DNA of 42,809 bases from Deltaproteobacteria bacterium (lineage in GTDB: Bacteria > Myxococcota_A > UBA9160 > UBA4427), in assembly GCA_019310975.1 (NCBI GenBank), contig JAFDDH010000015.1, positions 1-42,809 on the forward strand. Reading direction: 5' to 3'. Positions 24,880 to 33,082 of this stretch are shown here, one piece after another. How positions within the stretch are numbered: position 1 is the stretch's first letter; each line of letters opens with the position of its first letter. The position numbers and the translations under genes are program-made. The notes under the pieces are model-generated. The model saw nothing but the letters and a program-made list of their open reading frames with translations, did no database searches and was not told the DNA's origin.

Positions 24880-26436
24880 ATGACCGAGCAGCACATACTC
24901 GCGGTGGACGTGGGCACGTCGGAGGTGAAGGCTGCGTTGGTCTCCCACGACGGCCATGTGCGCGACTGCGCACGGGCTCCCCTCAGCGTGATCCATCCCG
25001 AACCGACGTGGGCCGAGCAGGACCCCAACGGCTGGTGGAACGCCATCTGCTCGTCCGTGCGCGAGCTCTGGCGCCACAAGCCCGAGGCCGCCGAGAGCAT
25101 CTCGGGTCTGGTCTTCTCCTGCCAGATGTTCGGCGTGCTGCCCGTGGACGTGGACGGCAAGCCGCTGATGAACGCCATGATCTGGCTCGACACCCGCTCG
25201 CGTGAGCAGGCTCGCGCCATGGTGGACGGCTTCCCGAAGATTCAAGGATATGGGTTGCCGAAGGTGCTGAAGTGGCTGCGCATCACCAATGGCGCCCCCA
25301 ATCTGGCGGGCCGGGATACGATCAGCAAGTTCATCTGGCTGCGCGACGAGCGGCCCGAGGTCTGGGAGCGGACCCACAAGCTCTTGGACGTCAAGGACTA
25401 CCTCGTCATGCGCTGCACGGGTCGCAGCGTCACCACCTACGACCTGGCGAGTGGGGGCTGGCTCTATAAGACGAAGAAGGGCGAGATGGGGTGGTCCCAG
25501 ACACTCCTCGACATGCTCGGGCTCTCCACCGATCGGCTGCCGGAGGTCGTGCGCTCCACCGAGGTGGTCGGCGAACTGCTCGACGCCGCCGCCACAGATC
25601 TCGGCATCCCGGCCGGTACGCCGGTGGTGGCCGGCGCGGGCGATGTCCCCTCGTGCGCGGTCGGCTCAGGCGCGGTTCGCGACAAGGAGGTCCATGTCTA
25701 CCTCGGCACCAGCTCGTGGGTGGCCGCGCACTTGAACGATCGCGCCGTGAACCCCTTTGCGGCGACCGGCACTCTCTGTGCCGCCGAGCACGGCAAATAC
25801 CTGCTGATCGCCACCCAGGAGACGGCGGGCGCCTCGATGGAATGGGTGCGCACCAAGCTGATGGACGGAAGACTGGATTACGACCGCATCAACAAATTGG
25901 TCGAAGACTGTGAACCGGGGGCCGGTGGCGCCTTCTTCTTCCCCTGGTTGATGGGCGAGCGCGTTCCGGTCGACGATTCGTCTGTGCGTGCCGGACTCGT
26001 GAACCTCTCCCTCGATCACGACGAACGCCACGTACTGCGCGCCGTCTTCGAGGGCGTCGGATACAACATTCGTTGGGCCACCCAGGTGGTGGACCGCCTG
26101 ATGAAGGAGCGCGCGCCCGCGATGCGGATCACCGGCGGCGGCGCCCAGAGCGACGCCTGGTGCCAGATCATGGCGGACGTGCTCGATCGGCCCATGCACC
26201 GTGTTCGCAACCCGCAATTCTGCGGCGTGCGCGGCGCGGCGATCATCGCACTGCGAGCGCTCGGCGAGATCCCGCGTCTCGAGGATACCGGCGAGATGGT
26301 GAACATCACTCGTACCTTCGAGCCGGATCCCGAGGGTGTCGCACTCCATCAAGAGCGCTTCGCGGCCTACACGGACTATTACAAGCGGACCCATACCTGG
26401 TTCCGCCGGCTGAATGAGGGTCGGACACGCAAATAG
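24880..26436 (+). CDS. FGGY-family carbohydrate (polyol/pentulose) kinase
   Basis: ATP-dependent sugar or polyol kinase of 518 residues. The N-terminal actin-like fold starts ILAVDVGTSEVKAALV (phosphate 1 loop), with WAEQDPNGWW, MIWLDTRSREQA and, in the C-terminal fold, MRITGGGAQSDAWCQIMADVL, typical of xylulokinase-like FGGY enzymes. The ATG at 24880 is chosen; an in-frame TTG at 24655 would add 75 residues without family similarity. A TTGACG at 24715-24720 could be a -35 hexamer, but no good -10 follows. The 221-bp gap from the ATPase suggests its own transcript. Beside CDP-alcohol enzymes it may phosphorylate a polyol used as a head group or linker (inference). Confidence 0.9.
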   Translation: MTEQHILAVDVGTSEVKAALVSHDGHVRDCARAPLSVIHPEPTWAEQDPNGWWNAICSSVRELWRHKPEAAESISGLVFSCQMFGVLPVDVDGKPLMNAMIWLDTRSREQARAMVDGFPKIQGYGLPKVLKWLRITNGAPNLAGRDTISKFIWLRDERPEVWERTHKLLDVKDYLVMRCTGRSVTTYDLASGGWLYKTKKGEMGWSQTLLDMLGLSTDRLPEVVRSTEVVGELLDAAATDLGIPAGTPVVAGAGDVPSCAVGSGAVRDKEVHVYLGTSSWVAAHLNDRAVNPFAATGTLCAAEHGKYLLIATQETAGASMEWVRTKLMDGRLDYDRINKLVEDCEPGAGGAFFFPWLMGERVPVDDSSVRAGLVNLSLDHDERHVLRAVFEGVGYNIRWATQVVDRLMKERAPAMRITGGGAQSDAWCQIMADVLDRPMHRVRNPQFCGVRGAAIIALRALGEIPRLEDTGEMVNITRTFEPDPEGVALHQERFAAYTDYYKRTHTWFRRLNEGRTRK

Positions 26437-26450
26437 GCGCGACCGAGCGC

Positions 26451-27161
26451 TCAGTCGTGGCGATCTTCCGCCGCCGCGTCCTTGAACGTCATTGCCAACG
26501 CGCCGATGAAGATCAGCGCAACGTACACACCGATCGCGACGAGCACGCGATCCAGCTCGCCCAGCCAGCCCCCGATCGCAATGGCGAAGACATAGAGCGT
26601 CTCGAGCCCGAGCACCGCCATCAGGAAGCGGTCGCCCGGCGAAATCTTCTCGGGCCGCTGCGCGACGAAATAGGTGGCCACGGAGAAGATATTCGTGAAG
26701 TTGTCGCGCGTCTGACGGTTCAGCAGTACCAGCACCGCGCAGCCCAGTGAGAACGAGATGGCGTGACGGCCCAAGAGCCCCCCCCCGGCGTGGTCCACGA
26801 GTAGCCCGATGCTGAGGAAGAGCGCGCACCAGAACGTCATGTCGACGGTTCCGTCCACGAGCGCGCCGAAGCGACTGCTCTGTCCGGTTGTACGAGCCAT
26901 ATTGCCATCCAGGCAGTCCACCACGTGGAAGGTGAAGCCGAGCCCTGCCACCCAGAGGTAGGCGTCGGGGGCGCCGCGCCAGGCCACCCCCAGCATGACG
27001 ATGGACAATGCCAGCGACGAGAGCGTTACCGCCAGGATCGGTACCCGCAGCGCCAGGAATGGGAGCGTCAGATAGATCGAGAGCGGGCGATAGATCAGGT
27101 AGAGGGGCAACTCACCCTGCATCTCGGCCCAGGCTTTCTCTGGCGTATAGGAAAGCTTCAC
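26451..27161 (-). CDS. CDP-alcohol phosphatidyltransferase family membrane enzyme (1)
   Basis: Transfers a phospho- or phosphono-alcohol between a CDP/CMP carrier and an acceptor. The 236-residue integral membrane protein has the complete catalytic motif Asp82-x2-Asp85-Gly86-x2-Ala89-Arg90-x8-Gly99-x3-Asp103-x3-Asp107, and about six membrane segments (for example ILAVTLSSLALSIVMLGVA and VLVAIGVYVALIFIGALAM). The GTG at 27161 is the best start. It is last in the leftward phosphonate operon, 90 bp after the CdsA-like gene, and convergent with the FGGY kinase, 14 bp away. In phosphonate clusters such enzymes are thought to move aminoethylphosphonate from CMP-AEP to lipids or glycans. Confidence 0.92.
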   Translation of the reverse strand: MKLSYTPEKAWAEMQGELPLYLIYRPLSIYLTLPFLALRVPILAVTLSSLALSIVMLGVAWRGAPDAYLWVAGLGFTFHVVDCLDGNMARTTGQSSRFGALVDGTVDMTFWCALFLSIGLLVDHAGGGLLGRHAISFSLGCAVLVLLNRQTRDNFTNIFSVATYFVAQRPEKISPGDRFLMAVLGLETLYVFAIAIGGWLGELDRVLVAIGVYVALIFIGALAMTFKDAAAEDRHD

Positions 27162-27251
27162 GTCTGCAAGCGTGTAGCGCGTGTGACTGGAGTCGGTGAT
27201 CGGACGGCCCTCCCCTCGACTCTCCCAAGCCCCCCAAGACCCCCAAGCCCC

Positions 27252-28166
27252 TCAGGTCTCTCCGGCTCCGGTGAGCTGCAGATAATAGTAGAAGACCGGC
27301 GATACGAAGATGAACGCGTCGTAGACGTCGAGCACGCCGCCCTGAGTGGGCACGGCGTCGCCGTAGTCTTTGACACCGACGCGGCGCTTGAGACGTGACG
27401 CAAAGAGATCACCGGCGAGCCCACCGGCCGCGATCACTGCGCCTGCGCCCATCAGCCGCAGTGTGCCGAAATGCGGCACCGTGAACCAGAACGCAAGCGC
27501 GATACCCAGTGTGAAGAGTGCGCCTCCCACGACCCCCTCGACGGTCTTCTTGGGGCTGAGACGCGGAAAGATCTTGCGTTTGCCGAAGCTACTCCCCACC
27601 AGGTAGGCGGCGGAATCGTTCACCTCGGAGAGCCCGTAGTAGAGCACAACGTAGCCGAAGCCCATCTCCATCAGTCCGATCTCGACGAAGAATGCCAGGC
27701 AGAGGAAGGGATAGATGACGCCGAAGCACGTGCGTTTGGCACGGGCCAGCAATGACGTGGCACTCGAGCCAGCCGCGAATCGCAGCAGCCAGTAGAGGAC
27801 CACGAACCAGGGGAAGATGCGCCCGATCTCACCCGGTCGTGCATAGGTGTAGAGCAGGAAAGAGAGCCCCAGCAGGATCCCGGAGAGCTTCCACGGCGTG
27901 TCGCCGCCAAACTCGAAGGTGCCGTAGAGCTCGGCGGCGCAGAGGCAGCCCAACACCACGGCCAGCGCCAGGACCCATGGCCCACCCAGATAGGCCGGAA
28001 GAAAGACCACGGCCAGTGCCGCCGCCTCGGCGGCGAAGCGCGTTCCCATGCTGGTATGCGCCGCGCCGCGCCCGCGAATCGCCCAATTGATCATCAGCCC
28101 AGCCCCGGCGGCCGAGAAGATGACGCCCAGGACCCACAAGAGCTGGACGGCGATCTCCTGCTTCAA
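27252..28166 (-). CDS. CdsA-like CTP:phosphatidate cytidylyltransferase with variant signature
   Basis: A 304-residue integral membrane protein with about eight hydrophobic segments and the CdsA C-terminal signature SRLKRRVGVKDYGDAVPTQG at 257-276, leading to GGVLDVYD. Lys266-Asp267 and Asp280/Asp283 are in place, but the usual PxHGG His is Gln275 and the LDR Arg is Val281, so chemistry or substrate may differ from making CDP-diacylglycerol. SPKKTVEG, common in the family, is present. The start is TTG at 28166, with GAGG 6 nt upstream and immediately after the transaminase stop, so expression is coupled. It may supply a CDP-activated lipid acceptor for the head-group transferase. Confidence 0.88.
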   Translation of the reverse strand: MKQEIAVQLLWVLGVIFSAAGAGLMINWAIRGRGAAHTSMGTRFAAEAAALAVVFLPAYLGGPWVLALAVVLGCLCAAELYGTFEFGGDTPWKLSGILLGLSFLLYTYARPGEIGRIFPWFVVLYWLLRFAAGSSATSLLARAKRTCFGVIYPFLCLAFFVEIGLMEMGFGYVVLYYGLSEVNDSAAYLVGSSFGKRKIFPRLSPKKTVEGVVGGALFTLGIALAFWFTVPHFGTLRLMGAGAVIAAGGLAGDLFASRLKRRVGVKDYGDAVPTQGGVLDVYDAFIFVSPVFYYYLQLTGAGET

Positions 28167-28167
28167 A

Positions 28168-29277
28168 TCAGCCTCGCACTCGTTCGAGGTAGCGGCGCAA
28201 CGCGGTCAGGAAGGCGCGGATATCGGACTCGTCGATGGCGCCCAGCACCGCTAGACGGAAGGTGGGCACAGCGCCTGGCTTGCCGGGATAGATGGTGAAT
28301 CCCTCGACGTCCATCGCGTCGTGCAGGGCCTCGAAGTCGTACCACGGCTCCTGCGGCTCGCGGATCGCCACGAGAATTCCGCTCTGCTGCTCGTCCTCGA
28401 GCAGGCGCTCGAAGCCCAGATCGTCGAGCCCGTGGGTGAGCGCCGCCATACTGGCCGCATAGCGCCGCTGGCGCCCTTCCAGCCCCTCGCTCTCGAGCTC
28501 GCAGAGCGCCCGGTGAAGCGCCGAGACGACCTGCGGCGGTAGCGTGAATCGGCTCTGGCCAGTCTTCTCCAGGTGATCGGACTCGGCCACCAGATCCAGC
28601 GTGAAGCAGCGCCGCGCGCGACTGCGCGCATCGTCGATCAGCTCCCGCGTTGCGATGACAATGCCGAGCCCGGGCATGCCCTGGACGCATTTATTCGAGC
28701 TCGAGACCAGGGCGTCGACACCGCCTCGACCCACGTGGATCGGCATGCCGCCAAAGCTCGACATCGCGTCGAGCAGGACACGCACGCCGGCGCGCTCGGA
28801 CACGGCCAGCGCGTCGTCCAGCGAGTTCAGCATGCCTGAGCTGGTCTCGTGGTGGACCACGCATAGATGCGTGGCGCGTCCCTCGGTCTCCTCGAGTACC
28901 GCCTCGACGGCCTGCCAGTCGACCTTGCGCCCCCAGCCCATCTCGACCACACGATGTGGAATGTCGAGACCGGCGGCCATATTGGCGAGCCGTGTCCCGT
29001 AATCACCATTGTCGACGATCACGACCAGCCCATCGGGCGGAACGAAGCTCACCAACATGGCCTCGAGGGCGGTCGTTCCGCTGCCCACGATGGGAATCGC
29101 CAGGACCTCCTCGAGATCACCGGCCAGCAATGCCAGGCGGCGGCGCACGTCGGCGTAGAGATCACAGAAGCTCTTCTCGCGCGGACACACGTCGGGGATC
29201 ACCAGGGCATCTTTGACGCTCTGGGTCGTCGTGGCCGGACCGGGATTGAGCAGGACCCTTCGCTCTACGGGGTGCAT
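28168..29277 (-). CDS. phnW: 2-aminoethylphosphonate:pyruvate transaminase
   Basis: PLP enzyme interconverting phosphonoacetaldehyde and 2-aminoethylphosphonate. The 369-residue length fits PhnW. It opens with LLNPGPATTTQSVKDAL, the hallmark of this aminotransferase group, followed by GSGTTALEAM (phosphate cup), Asp170 in LLDAMSSFGG and Lys196 in SSSNKCVQG as the Schiff-base lysine. The ATG at 29277 is preceded by AGGAG 6 nt away. Beside PEP mutase and the decarboxylase it must run in the biosynthetic direction. A serine-glyoxylate-type relative with another amino donor cannot be excluded. Confidence 0.92.
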   Translation of the reverse strand: MHPVERRVLLNPGPATTTQSVKDALVIPDVCPREKSFCDLYADVRRRLALLAGDLEEVLAIPIVGSGTTALEAMLVSFVPPDGLVVIVDNGDYGTRLANMAAGLDIPHRVVEMGWGRKVDWQAVEAVLEETEGRATHLCVVHHETSSGMLNSLDDALAVSERAGVRVLLDAMSSFGGMPIHVGRGGVDALVSSSNKCVQGMPGLGIVIATRELIDDARSRARRCFTLDLVAESDHLEKTGQSRFTLPPQVVSALHRALCELESEGLEGRQRRYAASMAALTHGLDDLGFERLLEDEQQSGILVAIREPQEPWYDFEALHDAMDVEGFTIYPGKPGAVPTFRLAVLGAIDESDIRAFLTALRRYLERVRG

Positions 29278-29286
29278 GCTGGACTC

Positions 29287-30060
29287 CTATTCTCTCTTTG
29301 GGCCGCTGGTTCTGCTCGTGCGCCCCGCGGCCCAGCGCGGGTAGACGTCGTCACGCACACGGCGATAATGGGTCTCGTAGTCGACCTCCCCCCAGAGCAG
29401 GTCGTTCACCACTGTCACCCGAACCGGACGTTTCTGCGCGACCTGCACCAGCGCGTCGGTCTCGTACGCCATCCGGCCGTGTCCCTGGACGCGCTCGAAG
29501 TCCGCAAACGCGTCGCCCAACAGGCGACCGAGCGAGCTCGAAACCTTCAGGATGCCGACGAGCTCACCGCACACCTCGCGGAGCTCGGCTGGGTCCTTGG
29601 AGAGCCCCGTCAGCCGGCCCCCCAACGCCTCGACCCAGACCTCATCGGTGGCGCCCGTCGGTCCGGATGCGAGCAGCACGTCGGGCGCGGCGTCGGCAAG
29701 CAGCGTATCCAGCGCGCGCTCTTCGTAGAAGAGATCGCTCTCGAGCAGGAGAAACGCCTCGTCGACCCGCTCGAGCGCACGCGCCAATGACGCCATGCTG
29801 CCGGTGTCCGCGTAGTCGGGGTTGTCGACGACCTCGACCCCGGGAATGCGCTTGGCGAGCTGATGGTAGGCGTGGGCGAGGTGACCGGCGACGACCACCA
29901 CGCGCTCGACGGCGCGCTCCTGCAGCAGACGGATCGAGCGCTCGATCAACGTCTCTCCGCCGATCTCGACGAAGCCCTTGGGCAGATCGGACCAGACATC
30001 CTGCAGGCGCGAGCCCATGCCCGCCGCCAGCACGATGGCCGTGGTCGGGGCGGCGCTCAC
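29287..30060 (-). CDS. NTP transferase, probable phosphonate cytidylyltransferase (PntC-like)
   Basis: A 257-residue soluble nucleotidyltransferase of the LicC/PntC/SpsI type. The N-terminus has TTAIVLAAGMGSRL and LPKGFVEIGGETLIERSI, the GxGxR and PK signature for binding the nucleotide; ESDLF supplies the metal-binding Asp, and the C-terminal WGEVDYETHY another acidic pair. The GTG start at 30060 overlaps the decarboxylase stop (GTGA), so the two are co-translated. Given its neighbours, the likely reaction is CTP plus 2-aminoethylphosphonate to CMP-aminoethylphosphonate. A phosphocholine- or sugar-1-phosphate-specific enzyme is the alternative. Confidence 0.85.
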   Translation of the reverse strand: MSAAPTTAIVLAAGMGSRLQDVWSDLPKGFVEIGGETLIERSIRLLQERAVERVVVVAGHLAHAYHQLAKRIPGVEVVDNPDYADTGSMASLARALERVDEAFLLLESDLFYEERALDTLLADAAPDVLLASGPTGATDEVWVEALGGRLTGLSKDPAELREVCGELVGILKVSSSLGRLLGDAFADFERVQGHGRMAYETDALVQVAQKRPVRVTVVNDLLWGEVDYETHYRRVRDDVYPRWAAGRTSRTSGPKRE

Positions 30061-31229
30061 AGCGCCCCACCGGTCAGACCCGCCCGGAATGCATCCGCAA
30101 TCTCGGACGGAGAGAGCTTCGGTCGGTCGAGACCCTCGGCCTCGCTCTCGTCGACCGCCACGTGCAGCAAGAGCGGGCCGCGACCCGCCTCCTTGTCCAG
30201 CCAATCGAGGCCGTCGGCGAGTGCGTCCGTGCCGATACAGCTCGCCGCGCCCGTGTACCCGCAGGCCAACGCGGCGGCGGCGAAATCCACATGCGGCGAG
30301 ACCGAGAGCTGGCCGCCCGTCGACGCGTAGGTGCCGTTGTCGACCACTATGTGGACGAGATTCTTGGGGGCCAACGCACCGATGGTGGCGAGGCTACCGA
30401 GCCGCATGATCAGGGCGCCGTCCCCATCGAGCACGAAGACCTTGCGCCGCGCCTCGATGCGGGCGATTCCCAAGGCGATCGCCGGGGCGAATCCCATCGA
30501 GCCCTGCATGGGGAAGTGACGATCCACGCATCCGTGCGACGAGACCTCACGCGACATATAGCCAGTCGTAGAGACGGCGAACTCGTCCGGGTAGCGATCC
30601 AGCCACGCGGCCAGCAAATCAGTCCGCGACGGCAGCTCGCCGCGCTCGAAGCGAACGGGTGCGGGGCGCTCGGCCGGCACGGCACGCCCCTCGAGCACGG
30701 GTGCCGGGCGGCCCACCGCCCCAGCGCCCTTGGCGAAGAGCCCGCGCGGCACGATCAGAGCCGCGGGCTTGCGCTCCTTCCGCATATAGGCCACGGCGTC
30801 CGCCACGACACGATCGACGTCCGTGTCCTCGCGCAGAACGTGGGTGGGAATGTCGAGCAGCTCGAAGAGACCCGACGTGGCGGCGCCCATCGGATAGTGG
30901 TGAATGGCGTCCTTCTTGCCGGGCTCGCCGCGCCACGAGACGATCATCAGGACCGGGATCCGGTAGGGGATGCAGAGCGAGGAGAGCGGGTTCACGGCGT
31001 TTCCGAGCCCCGAGTTCTGCATCAGGACCGCTCCCAGACCACCGGCCAGCCAGATTCCGGAAGCGGCTGCGACGGCCTCGCCCTCGACGGAGGCAGCGAC
31101 GTAGTCGACCTCGGACGAGGCTTCGGCCGCGAGAATGAGGTGATTGAGGATCGAGCAGGGAACTCCCGCGAATCCCTTCACCCCCTGCCCGAGTAGGGCA
31201 CTGAAGAGCAGCTGCGGATCGAGCGACAC
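30057..31229 (-). CDS. ppd: Phosphonopyruvate decarboxylase
   Basis: ThDP- and Mg-dependent enzyme that decarboxylates phosphonopyruvate to phosphonoacetaldehyde, the step that makes PEP mutase productive. The 390-residue protein has Glu49 in SVEGEAV (the ThDP-activating Glu), MQNSGLGNAVNPLSSL, IVSWRGEPGKKD, HHYPMG, and the ThDP pyrophosphate motif starting GDGALIMRLG near residue 267 and ending VDNGTY. This combination is typical of Ppd rather than general pyruvate decarboxylases. The GTG at 31229 has GGGGGAGGA 7 nt upstream, better than the in-frame start at 31268. It lies 89 bp after the PEP mutase fusion. Confidence 0.95.
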   Translation of the reverse strand: MSLDPQLLFSALLGQGVKGFAGVPCSILNHLILAAEASSEVDYVAASVEGEAVAAASGIWLAGGLGAVLMQNSGLGNAVNPLSSLCIPYRIPVLMIVSWRGEPGKKDAIHHYPMGAATSGLFELLDIPTHVLREDTDVDRVVADAVAYMRKERKPAALIVPRGLFAKGAGAVGRPAPVLEGRAVPAERPAPVRFERGELPSRTDLLAAWLDRYPDEFAVSTTGYMSREVSSHGCVDRHFPMQGSMGFAPAIALGIARIEARRKVFVLDGDGALIMRLGSLATIGALAPKNLVHIVVDNGTYASTGGQLSVSPHVDFAAAALACGYTGAASCIGTDALADGLDWLDKEAGRGPLLLHVAVDESEAEGLDRPKLSPSEIADAFRAGLTGGAL

Positions 31230-31318
31230 GGGCCGGTCCTCCCCCTGTCCGAAAAGATTGGAACGCATCGAGCACCGCGCCGGGACGCCACAGATCGTGT
31301 GGTCGCCCCGACCCCGGA

Positions 31319-32953
31319 TCAGACGTCGCCGCCGCGGGCCACATCAGCCAGGCTGTTGATGTCGATCCAGTCCCCTTGGACGTAGATCACGCGCACGGCC
31401 TGCGGGTCGCGCGCCACCAGCCGCTCGAAGACGGCGCACATATCCAGCTTCTCACTCTCCGGCAGCGCGAGGACTTCGTCGAGTGCTTCCACCAGACGCT
31501 CCGTCCCCTCCCCCTTGGTGCGTAGCATCCCGATCCACTCGCCGTCGGCCTCTGCGTCAGAAAGGTTCTCGGTCATCTGCTCGAGTACAAACTCTTCCTC
31601 GGTATACCGGGTCGGCGACGGCCCGGAGATCTTCACGCGGTCAGCGGAGCGCCCGGAGTCCAGGAACGAGCACGAGCCATCCACCGCGATCGTGATCGGG
31701 GCGTCGGAGGAGAGCAAGAGCTGCAGGATGTAGCGCTTGAAGATGGTGTCACCGTAGGCGATCACCACATCGCCCTTCAGCGCCGAGCGGGCCGCGGAGA
31801 GCGAGCCGAGCTCGCCCGTCTGCTCCCAGCCCGGATTCTCGAAGAAGCTCGCACCGGCGGGCGCCAGCGCCTCCGGCATGTAGCCGCGCACGATGGAGAT
31901 GTCTTTGATCCCCTCGGCGCGGAAGCTCTGCAACATCTTCTCGATTGCCGGCGTGCCCGAGATCGGAATCATCGCCTTGGGCTTGTCGCGAGTGAGCTCG
32001 TCGAGCCCACGACCCCGCGAAGCCGCCAGCACAACGGCCGACGTCGAGGAGCCCTGGTTGAGGTAGACCTTCTCTCCCTCGAGCAGACCATCGGCGTCCT
32101 GCAGCCGGAAGATCTCCTTCACGGGTACGATCTTGTCCTCGAGATCGCGCGCGGTGCCGCTACGCCCGATGTGATTCGCCAGATCCTGCATGGCGCCGAT
32201 CGAGGCGCGCAACATGTGGTTCGCCCAGATCACGAGCGAGACGCCCGCCTGCTGGAACGCATCCATGGGCGTCGCGTAGTAGGTGGTCGGCACGCAGATC
32301 ACGGGTACCGCCCCACTCCACTTGGACAGAAATTCCTGCACCTGTGCAAAGGTGCGCGCCTTGGAGTGGATCAGCACCGCGTCGGCACCGGCCTCGGCGT
32401 AGCGCTCGGTGCGATCGATCGCCTCGGAGACGTCCAGCCCCGTGATCAGCGCCTCGGTGCGTGCGGCCACGATGAAGTCCGGATCGCTCTGCGCGTCCTT
32501 GCCGGCGCGTAGCTTCCCGCAGAACTCATCCACAGGCGCCAGTGACTGCCCCTCGGAGCGCAGGAAGGAGTTGGTCTTGGGGAAGACCTTGTCCTCGATA
32601 CAGACCCCGCCCACCTCGCGCAGGCAGAGCTTGCGCACGAGCTGCTGGAAGTGGCTGAACTGCCCGTATCCGGTATCGCCGTCGAAGAGGATCGGGATCT
32701 GGACCTTGGCCGTAATCGACTCGAGGGTATCGAGCACCTCGCTCATGGTGAGCTCGCTATTGTCGCGCAGTCCCGCCGCACAGGAGAGTGTGAGCGAGCT
32801 GGCCCAGAGACCGGGGATGCCGGCCTCCTCGACCAGGCTGGCCGAGAGCGCGTTGTGCGCCTCGAGGATGTGCTCGACCTTCGGACTCTCCAGGAGATTC
32901 CGGAGCTTGCGCGGATTGCTGAGACTGCTCTTCTGAGTCTTGGTCCCTGTCAT
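31319..32953 (-). CDS. pepM: Phosphoenolpyruvate mutase fused to a nucleotidyltransferase domain
   Basis: A bifunctional-looking 544-residue protein. Residues 15-295 are PEP mutase, which isomerises PEP to phosphonopyruvate and so makes the C-P bond; the defining EDKVFPKTNS is at 120-129 and the Mg-binding DGDTGYG at 91-97. Residues 302-544 form a nucleotidyltransferase domain (SAVVLAASRGRGLDEL, then DKPKAMIPISG, YGDTIFKR and a final GDWIDINS). In it the usual AAGxGxRL reads AASRGRGL, so the conserved Gly and Arg are replaced. The ATG at 32953 has GGGGGGATC upstream. The fused domain may activate a phosphonate, duplicate the separate transferase, or be only structural. Confidence 0.94.
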   Translation of the reverse strand: MTGTKTQKSSLSNPRKLRNLLESPKVEHILEAHNALSASLVEEAGIPGLWASSLTLSCAAGLRDNSELTMSEVLDTLESITAKVQIPILFDGDTGYGQFSHFQQLVRKLCLREVGGVCIEDKVFPKTNSFLRSEGQSLAPVDEFCGKLRAGKDAQSDPDFIVAARTEALITGLDVSEAIDRTERYAEAGADAVLIHSKARTFAQVQEFLSKWSGAVPVICVPTTYYATPMDAFQQAGVSLVIWANHMLRASIGAMQDLANHIGRSGTARDLEDKIVPVKEIFRLQDADGLLEGEKVYLNQGSSTSAVVLAASRGRGLDELTRDKPKAMIPISGTPAIEKMLQSFRAEGIKDISIVRGYMPEALAPAGASFFENPGWEQTGELGSLSAARSALKGDVVIAYGDTIFKRYILQLLLSSDAPITIAVDGSCSFLDSGRSADRVKISGPSPTRYTEEEFVLEQMTENLSDAEADGEWIGMLRTKGEGTERLVEALDEVLALPESEKLDMCAVFERLVARDPQAVRVIYVQGDWIDINSLADVARGGDV

Positions 32954-33082
32954 GATCCCCCCTGTCGGATTCCAACTTTCCGACTCCACGCCGTGGATCC
33001 GCCCACCGAGGGCCACCACCGGCGCGTCGCCGGGAGAATAGCCGGGGGGATTGCTGGTGGAATCCCCCCAAAATTCATCGCG

